Origin: Planctomycetota bacterium
GTDB lineage: Bacteria > Planctomycetota > Phycisphaerae > Phycisphaerales > SM1A02
Length of the DNA: 64,000 nucleotides
Reading direction: 5' to 3'
Assembly: GCA_014381555.1 (NCBI GenBank)
Contig: JACNLO010000056.1
Span: forward strand, 1-64,000
Notes under the pieces: generated by a model
The model's input: only the letters and a program-made list of their open reading frames with translations
What the model was told of the DNA's origin: nothing
Database searches by the model: none
In this document: positions 45,125-54,013 of the stretch, piece after piece
How the letters are laid out: every line of letters begins with the position of its first letter
Numbering within the stretch: the first letter of the stretch is position 1
Made by a program: the position numbers and the translations under genes

Positions 45125-46074
45125 GAAGTGCTTTCTATCAGTGAAATCGTTGTTTGAATATCTTCTTCGATAGCGAGTGTCAGCGATTCAACTGAATCAA
45201 ACGCAATTTGTTCTCGAATCCAATGCGAGATAGTAACGTTCAATGGCCATTCATAGTGACCAATTACTCCATCAAATCCAATTAGGTGTACTTCACACAC
45301 TCGATCATTGATTCCAAATGTTGGTTTTGTACCAATGCTAATAGCAGCAATATACTTAGTTCCATCAATCTGAGCGCTCCCCGCATAAATACCATCTCTA
45401 GGTAGCATCGTTTGAACATCCCCAAGATTCGCAGTTGGAATTCCAACTTGTCGACCACGGTGATCTCCAGGAACAACAATTCCAGAAAGAACATACTCTC
45501 TACCAAGCATGCGTGTCACATCGGCCATTTGACCATTATTTAAGAGTTGCCTAATCATCGAACTGCTCGCTCTTACTAGGTAATTGTCTTCAAGAGAGAC
45601 ATCTACTCTCGGTATTACGATGACATCAAAACTAAACTCATCACCAAGAGATTTCAAAGTTTCAATTGTTCCTGCTCTTCGGTGCCCAAAGCGGAATCCC
45701 TCGCCCTCGATGATACATGAAAGAGCAACTTCCTCGATTACGCTTTTGATGTACTCTCTTGGCTCAAGTGCAAGCATTTCTGGTGTGGGCGTAAGTCGAC
45801 GGACTTCATCTGCACCAGCATCGATGAGCAATTCTCGGCGTAGCGTAAAAGTAGTAATCCGCTCAATTAGCACTCCCGGCTGCAATATAGAAACTGGCGG
45901 CGGATCAAAACTCCACATCTCAACCCTTCCTCCTTCGCCAACCGCACTGCGAGCAGCTTCAACCAAGGCTAGGTGTCCTTGATGGACAGCGTCAAAATTG
46001 CCTATTGCTATTGCTGTATTCACATTTGAGCCATTCTGTTCATAGTGTGCACGATATTCGGAAATCGAAAACAA
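45121..46074 (-). CDS. ribF: Bifunctional riboflavin kinase/FAD synthetase
   Basis: About 317 residues. The N-terminal FAD-synthetase part has IAIGNFDAVHQGH and EGFRFGHRRAGT, and ASSSMIRQLLNNG. The C-terminal riboflavin kinase has GDHRGRQVGIPTANLG and DGIYAGSAQIDGTKYIAAISIGTKPTFG. No ATG fits. I favour TTG 46074 because TACAAT lies 5 bases upstream and GNFD then falls at residue ~25 as in relatives; TTG 46098 gives eight more residues. FAD/FMN from this enzyme serve flavoproteins such as PyrD. Confidence 0.9.
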   Translation of the reverse strand: MFSISEYRAHYEQNGSNVNTAIAIGNFDAVHQGHLALVEAARSAVGEGGRVEMWSFDPPPVSILQPGVLIERITTFTLRRELLIDAGADEVRRLTPTPEMLALEPREYIKSVIEEVALSCIIEGEGFRFGHRRAGTIETLKSLGDEFSFDVIVIPRVDVSLEDNYLVRASSSMIRQLLNNGQMADVTRMLGREYVLSGIVVPGDHRGRQVGIPTANLGDVQTMLPRDGIYAGSAQIDGTKYIAAISIGTKPTFGINDRVCEVHLIGFDGVIGHYEWPLNVTISHWIREQIAFDSVESLTLAIEEDIQTTISLIESTS

Positions 46075-46079
46075 TGCGT

Positions 46080-46109
46080 ATTGTACAGATGCCTCCAAAC
46101 GGTTCTAAT
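46080..46109. promoter_or_regulatory. Back-to-back -10-like boxes between ribF and glutamate dehydrogenase
   Basis: On the minus strand TACAAT (46085-46080) is 5 bases before TTG 46074 of ribF. On the plus strand TCTAAT (46104-46109) is 6 bases before ATG 46116 of the dehydrogenase. Both would give leaderless transcripts, with only 41 bp between the two start codons. Confidence 0.35.
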
Positions 46110-46115
46110 ACACAA

Positions 46116-49073
46116 ATGGCAACTCAATCAAAGCAACCTGTTGGCAGCAAACCAGAGAATCCAGCGAGCATTATCGAAAAAGTGACAAATAGTCTGCGTT
46201 TAACTGCAGAAGAAACGGTCCCGTGGTTTCTCGAACAGATGCCATTGATGTACTTTCAAGATACAGATGAAGAAACTCAACTTGCCCATTTACGAGCAAT
46301 AATCGCTGAATCAGCTTCTGGAAGACCGATTGAGATCACGCTCAAGAATGATGACGCCTCTGAATGGACATTCATGAGGCCGCGTGACTACCCAGGAGTT
46401 CTTGCAGAACTCATGCAAAACTTACCTTGGGATCAAACTCTGCGTGCGGCAAAAATCCATACAGCAGGAGATGGAAATCTTGTCCTTGACACTTTCGAAT
46501 TTGGGGAGCCCGCGCCTTTTTCTGAAGATCATCCTCAATACTCGACCAAAATAGAAGAAACAGTCGCATACGCAAAAGAATATTTACCTCAATGGACACC
46601 CAATCTGATTCAAAACTATTACGAATCATGTTCTGAAGATTATGCACTCACTATTACTCCTTTACGAATGTCAAAGCATTGGCAACTTGTCCAACGGCTT
46701 ACTGGAACAGATGGAACAACCGTCGCGCTTGAACGCGAAAGTGATCCGTCCCTGAGTCGTATTATTATTGCTGTGAGCAATTCGACTAGGCGATCTATGC
46801 TGCAAAGACTTGCAACTCGATTGAGCAAATCTGGAATTAATATTCACCGTGCATATCTTGATAGTGTTGACGATGGTGACAACGGTTGGATTACACTTAT
46901 TGGGTGTGTTGTACAAGGACCTGAGGGAGGTCCAATTGATGAGAATAGCCAATTCTGGAAGGAAATTCGACTCGACCTGTTGCGTCTCAAGTGGCTGGAT
47001 CCTCGAACGGTACGACTTGGATATGACACAAAAGAACTAGATCTTACTGGTGCAGAAATCGTTACCGCCCTACTCGATTTAATATATCAAAGTCTTGTCA
47101 AGAAAAACCCGTACGCCTTTAATCCGACTCGGCTTGACACCCTTTCCCGCGCCAATATCGACATCACCATTGCGATATCAAACTTGTTTAGGGAACGATT
47201 CAACCCGACGAATCCACTTGAGGATTCCGCATACGAATCGCAGCGTGCAACTTTGTTGGAACGCATCGACAACCATGTTGACCTTGAAGATGCACGCACA
47301 ATGTTCGTTAAAATGCTTGATGCAATTCATGCTGTCAAACGAACAAACTTATTTATTGAAGATCGATATGCACTTTCAATGCGACTTGACCCATCAATAC
47401 TCACAACTGAAGATCGTTCAGAACCCCCATTTGGTGTCTTCTTTGTCCATGGAAGAGATTTCAACGGATTTCATGTGCGATTCAGAGATATTGCTCGCGG
47501 AGGAGTGCGTGCGATTCACCCACATGGGGTTGAGCAATTCTCCCTTGAACAAGAACGTCTGTACGATGAGGCATACAACTTAGCGTTTGCTCAACAACTA
47601 AAAAATAAAGATATCCCAGAAGGCGGAGCAAAGGCTGCGTTGCTTGTACATCCAAATGGTCGCGTAAGCAGAAGTGTGAAAGCATTTGTTAATTCGATAC
47701 TCGACCTCATCACACCAGAAGAAACAACAAAATCGCAAATAGTCGATCGTCTTAATCATAATGAACTGATATATCTGGGACCTGATGAGAACATCACTCC
47801 AAAATTGATTGACTGGGTTGTAGATAGAGCACGCAGGCGGGGCTATCCAATGCCAACAGCTTTGATGAGTTCCAAGCCAGGCGCTGGAATAAATCACAAG
47901 GAGTATGGCGTAACGAGCGAGGGAGTTGTTGTCTTCCTCGATACCGCTCTGCGTTCAGTTGGAATCAATCCTGACACCGATACCTTCACTGTTAAAATTA
48001 CTGGCGGTCCTGATGGGGACGTTGCTGGAAATGGCATCCGAATTCTTCATCGGGAATATGGCGACAACGCAAAAATTCTAGGAATTGCTGATGGTTCTGG
48101 TTGTGGTGAAGACCCAGATGGTCTCGATCACAACGAGTTACTTCGTCTCTTTAGGGAAGCTCTACCAATTTCAGCATTTGACCCTTCAAAATTAGGAACA
48201 CGTGGCACAATTTCTTCTATAGATGACCCTGAAGGGATACACCTAAGAAATACTTTACACGACAGGATTGAATGCGATGCATTTATTCCCTGCGGTGGAC
48301 GCCCGGCTACTATCCATGGCGGAAACTGGAAAAACTATTTGAAGAAAGATGGTTCACCAAGTGCACGGGTCATCGTTGAGGGTGCCAATTTATTCCTCAC
48401 TCCTGATGCACGAAGAGAGTTGTCAAATGCTGGCACACTTATTCTGAAAGATTCATCTGCAAATAAATGTGGAGTTATTTGCTCAAGTTTTGAAATCGGC
48501 GCGTGCATGCTTCTTTGTGAAGAAGAGTTCATGGAAATCAAGGAGACCTTTGTAGAACAAGTACTCGTTCGCCTACGGGAACTCGCTCGATCAGAAGCTG
48601 AATTACTTGCACGCTTACATCAACATCACCCACACTCACCTCTTCCTGAAATGAGTATTCGGATTAGTAAGATAATGTCCAGAGTTTCGGATTCACTCAT
48701 CGCCCATTGGGATTCAATGACAGATGAACAACAGAAGGAACTACAGAGACTCGTCATTGAACACCTCCCCGAAGTCCTCGTCGATCGAGTCGGAGATCTT
48801 CTCTGGACTGCGATGCCAGACACGTATTTACAGTGGATGATGGCAAAATCTCTCGCGGCTAGAATTGTGTACCGAGAGGGCTTTGAATACCTAGAAACGA
48901 TGGAAGATGCTGATTTATCAGGTCTTGCACTTCGATATCTCGATCTTGAAGAGGAACGAGAAATCCTCACAGAAGAAATTTTAAAATCTAATTTGCAATA
49001 CAAGGACCGAGTTGCTGCGTTACTCCATGATGCTGGTATATTTTCAACTATGGGACGATGCCATAAACCGTGA
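46116..49073 (+). CDS. Large (~110 kDa) NAD-dependent glutamate dehydrogenase
   Basis: About 985 residues from ATG 46116 (ATG 46074 and 46089 are in frame; none has a good ribosome site). The catalytic region shows FRDIARGGVRAIHPHG, LKNKDIPEGGAKAALL and MSSKPGAGINHKEYG. The nucleotide-binding region has KITGGPDGDVAGNGI and FIPCGGRPATIHGGNW. This is the large-subunit GDH class (115-180 kDa relatives), which deaminates glutamate to 2-oxoglutarate, and not the 50-kDa class. The N-terminal ~450 residues would hold ACT-like regulatory segments. It is followed after 35 bp by the MuiA-like gene, perhaps in one operon. Confidence 0.88.
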   Translation: MATQSKQPVGSKPENPASIIEKVTNSLRLTAEETVPWFLEQMPLMYFQDTDEETQLAHLRAIIAESASGRPIEITLKNDDASEWTFMRPRDYPGVLAELMQNLPWDQTLRAAKIHTAGDGNLVLDTFEFGEPAPFSEDHPQYSTKIEETVAYAKEYLPQWTPNLIQNYYESCSEDYALTITPLRMSKHWQLVQRLTGTDGTTVALERESDPSLSRIIIAVSNSTRRSMLQRLATRLSKSGINIHRAYLDSVDDGDNGWITLIGCVVQGPEGGPIDENSQFWKEIRLDLLRLKWLDPRTVRLGYDTKELDLTGAEIVTALLDLIYQSLVKKNPYAFNPTRLDTLSRANIDITIAISNLFRERFNPTNPLEDSAYESQRATLLERIDNHVDLEDARTMFVKMLDAIHAVKRTNLFIEDRYALSMRLDPSILTTEDRSEPPFGVFFVHGRDFNGFHVRFRDIARGGVRAIHPHGVEQFSLEQERLYDEAYNLAFAQQLKNKDIPEGGAKAALLVHPNGRVSRSVKAFVNSILDLITPEETTKSQIVDRLNHNELIYLGPDENITPKLIDWVVDRARRRGYPMPTALMSSKPGAGINHKEYGVTSEGVVVFLDTALRSVGINPDTDTFTVKITGGPDGDVAGNGIRILHREYGDNAKILGIADGSGCGEDPDGLDHNELLRLFREALPISAFDPSKLGTRGTISSIDDPEGIHLRNTLHDRIECDAFIPCGGRPATIHGGNWKNYLKKDGSPSARVIVEGANLFLTPDARRELSNAGTLILKDSSANKCGVICSSFEIGACMLLCEEEFMEIKETFVEQVLVRLRELARSEAELLARLHQHHPHSPLPEMSIRISKIMSRVSDSLIAHWDSMTDEQQKELQRLVIEHLPEVLVDRVGDLLWTAMPDTYLQWMMAKSLAARIVYREGFEYLETMEDADLSGLALRYLDLEEEREILTEEILKSNLQYKDRVAALLHDAGIFSTMGRCHKP

Positions 49074-49108
49074 CCTTTCCAATCAACTTGTAATCTGAGG
49101 AGGTTCTC

Positions 49109-50812
49109 ATGCTTTCAAAAGCTTTTACATTACTCACAACGGTACTTTTTCTTTCCCCTATTTCAAACGGGCAAGTTTCACTTGAGATGGAACCGATTGA
49201 AGCGAATAGCACCATCACAGATGTCACGCTCTATAGGAATAGAGCCGCAATCACTCGAACTGCCATACTCGACTTGAAAGTTGGTGGGTACACCATGTTC
49301 TTTAGAGATTTACCTTCCTCAGCATATCTTGATTCTGTACAAGCAAGTGTGGGCGATAATGCAAAGTTGCTAAGTGTTGACACTTCAAGCAGACCAAGGA
49401 CTGAAGATAACAGCGAAATAATTAAGGGAATTACCGCTGAGATAGAAGATGTCGAAAAACAAATCGACACCCTCAACGCAAGACAAGATTCGCTTGCATT
49501 GCAAATCACAATGTTAAAAACATTGATTGAACAAGCGAGCAATGCAAAAGAAGGACCCGTTGATCTTGACGCTTTAGAAAACCAACTTGAGTTTATCGGG
49601 ACAAAGATGACATCACTCACAGTTGACCGAACGACGAATGAAAAAGCTTTAAAGGAATTAAAAAAGACACTTCAAAACCTCCGCCAACGAAAACAAAATT
49701 TATCTGTAAATCGTGGGACACAATTAAATGCAGTTGTGGATATCGGAGTAACACAACCAGGAAAAATTCAAGTTCAATTGACGTACCTTGTGAACAATGC
49801 AAGTTGGCAGCCAACTTATTCCATCCGTGCAAACAATGCTGGCGACAAAATCACAGTGGAATACGATGCAGAACTCTGGCAACGTACTGGTGAAAATTGG
49901 ACCGATGTCGCAATGACACTTTCAACAGCGCAGCCACAACAGTCTACGACTCCTCCAATGCCCTCCCCTTGGTTTGTTGATGTCTATGTCCCACCTCCTC
50001 CCACAAGTACGGGACTAGGCGGTAGGAGAGAAAGTTATAGGGCAAAGAATAGTGATGCGCTGCACATGCGTAGAACTGGTCTCGCGATAGAGGAGATGGC
50101 CATGGACGCAATGGTTGTCGAAACGGCATCCGCTTTTGCAACTGTCAATAACGATGGGCCTGCTGTAAGTTTTTCTCTCCCACGAACGGTTACTGTACCC
50201 TCCAATAGAGAAGATAAACAAACTACTTCTCTTGGTGCATTTGAAACCGAAGCAGAAATGTTTCATGTCGCTGCACCAATGCTTACCGATTCAACGTTTA
50301 TCAGAAGTAACGTTACAAATACGAGTGAATACATTTTGCTTCCAGGTCAAGCATCGATCTTTCACGGCAGTGATTATGTGGGAAAAACTTCATTGCCAAC
50401 AATCGCACCAAACGAAACATTCCCACTTGACTTAGGAATTGACCCTGTCGTGACAGCCACTAGAGTGTTGCTTGAAAAAGAAGCAACAACAACCGGACTT
50501 TTTGGAAGTGGTAAACAAACACAGTACGAATATCGAATTACAATTTCAAATGGTCATACTGAAGCTATTGAAGTACATCTCTGGGATCGGTATCCAGTTT
50601 CTAGAAATGAAGAAATTGAAATCACTTTAAAAGACCTAAGTTCACCTCTTTCAACTAATCAAAAGTATGTCGATTCAGAAAAACCAATGGGTTTACTTCG
50701 ATGGGATCTCACCATTCCAGCACAAAGTACAGGTGATGCTAGTTTCGTACTTAGCTGGCGAGTTGAAGTAGCAAGGGGCAAAGACATCGAAATGACCCCA
50801 CTTCCTGAATAG
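49109..50812 (+). CDS. MuiA/DUF4139 family secreted protein
   Basis: A 567-residue protein with a signal peptide (1-21). The start is strong: AGGAGG lies 7 bases before ATG 49109. The N-terminal DUF4140-like part reads ITDVTLYRNRAAITRTAILDL. A coiled coil follows (about 100-200, EIEDVEKQIDTLNARQDSL), then the DUF4139 beta-domain (VQLTYLVNNASWQPTYSIRANNAGDKITVEYDAELWQRTGENW, around 226-270). The C-terminus has LRWDLTIPAQSTGDASFVLSWRVE. Family members were named for mucoidy inhibition in proteobacteria; the molecular role is unknown. Confidence 0.85.
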   Translation: MLSKAFTLLTTVLFLSPISNGQVSLEMEPIEANSTITDVTLYRNRAAITRTAILDLKVGGYTMFFRDLPSSAYLDSVQASVGDNAKLLSVDTSSRPRTEDNSEIIKGITAEIEDVEKQIDTLNARQDSLALQITMLKTLIEQASNAKEGPVDLDALENQLEFIGTKMTSLTVDRTTNEKALKELKKTLQNLRQRKQNLSVNRGTQLNAVVDIGVTQPGKIQVQLTYLVNNASWQPTYSIRANNAGDKITVEYDAELWQRTGENWTDVAMTLSTAQPQQSTTPPMPSPWFVDVYVPPPPTSTGLGGRRESYRAKNSDALHMRRTGLAIEEMAMDAMVVETASAFATVNNDGPAVSFSLPRTVTVPSNREDKQTTSLGAFETEAEMFHVAAPMLTDSTFIRSNVTNTSEYILLPGQASIFHGSDYVGKTSLPTIAPNETFPLDLGIDPVVTATRVLLEKEATTTGLFGSGKQTQYEYRITISNGHTEAIEVHLWDRYPVSRNEEIEITLKDLSSPLSTNQKYVDSEKPMGLLRWDLTIPAQSTGDASFVLSWRVEVARGKDIEMTPLPE

Positions 50813-50813
50813 T

Positions 50814-50846
50814 AGGGTTCTTTTTTAGCGCTTAAACACCCTTTTA
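50814..50846 (+). terminator. Possible weak terminator after the MuiA-like gene
   Basis: AGGGT (50814-50818) pairs with ACCCT (50838-50842), with an inner AGCGCT dyad, and is followed by TTTTAG. The stem is short, so efficiency is doubtful. Confidence 0.35.
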
Positions 50847-50932
50847 GACATAAATAGAGGTATTCCATGGGAACAATGACCGATGGATTGGTACACTGTG
50901 TTGCGAGATAACTCTGTTTCTAGTCCTTAGTC

Positions 50933-52915
50933 ATGGATCTCACCCCCTACTGGAATTGCCCCTACATGTCACTACACCGTACATATTCCCTATTCAATCG
51001 AATACCACAACTCCTTTGCTCCCTACTAGTTATGGTTCTAGCGGTCTCGCCTAGCGGATGCGACGAAGGACCAGACAGCGAAACTGCTATCCAACAATCT
51101 CTTGATACGCTTCTCTATGATTTACAAGTTGCCACTAGTGGAAACAATATCGAAAACCTCGAAGCTGTAATAGCATCTGCAAATAGAGTCCGCCCATCAT
51201 CTCAATCTCAAAAGAAAAGCAAAAACCTCTTGCTATCCACAGCAAAAGAAAAGCTAGCTCAACTAAAATTTCAAACGCTCTCAGCAAAAACAAATTCGGT
51301 TTCTAGCATCCTGAAACTCGCTGAAACACAAGCCCTCCAAGTCGCGCTCCTTCGAGATACTGCTGACTCATTACTCGATACATCAAAGAGTACAGGAACT
51401 TCAAAAAGTATCGAGATAGCTTCAGCTCAAAATTCAATCCGTAATCATTTCAAATCTCAGCGTACAGAAGCAAATTCTGAATTAGCCGACCTTGATTCAC
51501 AAAGTCAAGCAGCACGTGAAGATGCAGAAAGACTTCGCCAACAAGCCAGCCAACTTCTTATCAATTCAGAAGAAGAAGGAGTCATCGAAGGGTTTGAAAC
51601 ATACGAAGCAGGTGCTCAAGCATTACGACAATCTCAACTCATCGCACTGTCAGCTGCAGAAATTGAACTTCAATCAACAATGCATGCAATGCCAATGCTT
51701 GAAGAAGCGGAAGCTGAACTAGAAGCAATCGCATTGATTCTAAGTGGTATGGAGGACACACAAGACATGCTCCAAGTACTCCTAGATACTTCTGTTAAAA
51801 ATGCCGCTGACTACAATTCGCTCGCTGACGAAATTGATGCCGAAGCAGCTGATACCATGAGCGAAGCAATTGAACTTGGCAACACGCTCATACAAGAATG
51901 GCAAAATCTTTCAGACCTTACACGAGAAGCAATGCAAGGCGCTGGGCGAAGCCGTGGAGCATCACGAGAAGCTCAAAAGACTACTGGGATATGGAAACTT
52001 GATTTAGAGTGGACATTAGGTCAAATAGAAGAAACAAAACAAATGTTTTTACTTGAGGAATTACGAACCCTTAATTCATTTATAGAGCGTGGGATTGTCA
52101 CATCATCGAGCAAGTGGCGAAATCTTACTTCATCAATATCTACTGAAATAGAACAAACAAAGCAAAACGCCTTAGCTGCATATGAAAACGCAATTCAACT
52201 TACAAGTTCTGTAGGGGACCAAAGTGCTTCTTATATTAATCAACTGAATACTCGTATAGCAATTCTCAAGGGCGAAAATGTTCCAACTCCTGTTACAAGC
52301 GATGTTGAAAATCGGCAACCCAGTTCACCTCCTTCAACACATTCAGCTTCAAGTGGCGTTAATTTTGAAACACCTCAAGAACTTGCAGAAGCTTTTAACG
52401 ACGGCGTTGCTGTCAATGTAGATGGTAAAACCTCACAAAGCGATATTCGACATCTTTTCATCGCTGAAGATCCAGACGCGAAGAGTTTTGTTGATTTTAT
52501 TAGTAATATCCTTGGTGCAACAACAAATATTCTTATTGCCGTACGTGACAATATGGGCGAAGCAGCCATGCAAGAATTTCTTGCAAAAAACCCAATACGA
52601 ACTACCGATTTGATGCCACCAATAAATGTGTCTTCAATCTCAATGCAAAGTGAAGATATCGCAAGTGCAAAAACTGCCAAAGGCGAGACACTCATGATAC
52701 ATAGAACTCCTGATGGCTGGAAGGTTTATCTTTCAAGTAGCTCAGAGCAAAACGCTGCATTGTTCGCCATGGCGAAGCAGGTAGGCACGATGATGTCTCC
52801 TCTTATGGATATGATGAACTCCCTCGCAGAACAAATCAGAAATGGCGAAATAACAACCATCGATGAATTGGATGCTGCAGGCGAAGCGTTTATGGCAGAC
52901 TTCAACCCATTTTAA
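50933..52915 (+). CDS. Large coiled-coil lipoprotein of unknown function
   Basis: A 660-residue protein. A hydrophobic stretch and lipobox (LLVMVLAVSPSGC) end near residue 43, so it is probably a lipoprotein; ATG 50966 would shorten the long N-region and is a good alternative to ATG 50933. Most of the chain is helical, Ala/Glu/Ser-rich coiled coil (about 45-440). The last ~160 residues, after a Pro/Ser-rich spacer, look globular (FETPQELAEAFNDGVAVNVDGKTSQSDIRHLF). The latter resembles small stress- or nuclear-transport-factor-like tails, but this is not certain. No known family is recognised. Confidence 0.75.
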   Translation: MDLTPYWNCPYMSLHRTYSLFNRIPQLLCSLLVMVLAVSPSGCDEGPDSETAIQQSLDTLLYDLQVATSGNNIENLEAVIASANRVRPSSQSQKKSKNLLLSTAKEKLAQLKFQTLSAKTNSVSSILKLAETQALQVALLRDTADSLLDTSKSTGTSKSIEIASAQNSIRNHFKSQRTEANSELADLDSQSQAAREDAERLRQQASQLLINSEEEGVIEGFETYEAGAQALRQSQLIALSAAEIELQSTMHAMPMLEEAEAELEAIALILSGMEDTQDMLQVLLDTSVKNAADYNSLADEIDAEAADTMSEAIELGNTLIQEWQNLSDLTREAMQGAGRSRGASREAQKTTGIWKLDLEWTLGQIEETKQMFLLEELRTLNSFIERGIVTSSSKWRNLTSSISTEIEQTKQNALAAYENAIQLTSSVGDQSASYINQLNTRIAILKGENVPTPVTSDVENRQPSSPPSTHSASSGVNFETPQELAEAFNDGVAVNVDGKTSQSDIRHLFIAEDPDAKSFVDFISNILGATTNILIAVRDNMGEAAMQEFLAKNPIRTTDLMPPINVSSISMQSEDIASAKTAKGETLMIHRTPDGWKVYLSSSSEQNAALFAMAKQVGTMMSPLMDMMNSLAEQIRNGEITTIDELDAAGEAFMADFNPF

Positions 52916-52972
52916 TTCGCCGCATCTTCTGGCGAAAAAGTATTTGAGAAGTCGCAACAAAAATAGAATCGA

Positions 52973-54013
52973 CTACAACTGAAGAAGTACTGCTACTGCA
53001 GTTTCTTGAACAATTGGGTCATCGTCAACTTGTGCAATCATTTGTAGGGCCGACAGTAACTCCTCGTTCGGCGTTACCGCCAAAAGATTTCCCGCCACAA
53101 TGACTGCATTCCTTCGCATCATCCCTAACTTTGCTCGCTTCATCGAAGACCCGCTGAATGCCTCTCGTCTCTGTTCTTCATCCCAGCCAAGTAATTCAAG
53201 GACATCTAGCGAATTAAATTTTGGAGAGTACGCTTCATGTATTGGTGCAATATCCCCCTTTTGTGTTTTCTGATTATGTGGACAAACCTCTTGGCAAATA
53301 TCACACCCAAATAGCCACTTCCCAATTGAAGAAAACAACTCCGGGTCAATTGCAGTTCGATGTTCAATCGTTAAGTAACTAATACATCGTCGTGCATCAA
53401 CACTCCAAGGTGTAATTGCATCTGTTGGGCACGCATCAATACATTGAGTACATGTACTACAAGGATCTTCCTGAACATGGTGAATTGGTGATATATCCGC
53501 TGTAGTCACAATACACCCAAGCAACATCCAACTACCAACGCCTTGCTCAAGAAGTAGTGTGTGCTTCCCTATCGCGCCAATACCCGACCGCTCCCCATAC
53601 TCACGCTCAAGTAGAGGTGCGGTATCTACACAAGCTCGAAATTTCTCAGAGGGAAAGTGCTCTTGAAGAATGTCACATACTCGATGCAAACGACGCTTCA
53701 TTTCCTTGTGGTAATCTTTTCCCCTCGCGTACCTCGCTACGAGACCGTGCCCTTCTTGCAATGGCAATTCTTCAAGTTTGCTATAACGATCCGCGACGCA
53801 AATCACAGACTTTGCACCTTCAAGTATATTTCTTGAATCAAGCCGCACATCTACATTTCGATTCATCCACTCCATCTCACCATGCTTTCCATCGACAAGC
53901 CATTGTTCAAGGGCAACATCATGTGAAGATCGCTTTGCGCTAGTGACTCCCGCAAGCGCAAAATCCGCCGAATAACATAATTCAACAATAGAAGAAGCGT
54001 CCAATTGGTTCAT
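52973..54013 (-). CDS. queG: Epoxyqueuosine reductase
   Basis: A 346-residue cobalamin- and Fe-S-dependent enzyme that makes the last step of tRNA queuosine synthesis. It has the catalytic Asp in CVDTAPLLEREYG (D130), and two [4Fe-4S] sites: C185, C188, C191 with C244, and C237, C240 with C195 and C210 (CSTCTQCIDACP; CDICQEVCP). The C-terminus has HEAT-like repeats, shorter than in E. coli. ATG 54013 overlaps the uvrD stop (TGATG). It shares the B12 requirement with the nearby class II ribonucleotide reductase. Confidence 0.93.
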   Translation of the reverse strand: MNQLDASSIVELCYSADFALAGVTSAKRSSHDVALEQWLVDGKHGEMEWMNRNVDVRLDSRNILEGAKSVICVADRYSKLEELPLQEGHGLVARYARGKDYHKEMKRRLHRVCDILQEHFPSEKFRACVDTAPLLEREYGERSGIGAIGKHTLLLEQGVGSWMLLGCIVTTADISPIHHVQEDPCSTCTQCIDACPTDAITPWSVDARRCISYLTIEHRTAIDPELFSSIGKWLFGCDICQEVCPHNQKTQKGDIAPIHEAYSPKFNSLDVLELLGWDEEQRREAFSGSSMKRAKLGMMRRNAVIVAGNLLAVTPNEELLSALQMIAQVDDDPIVQETAVAVLLQL

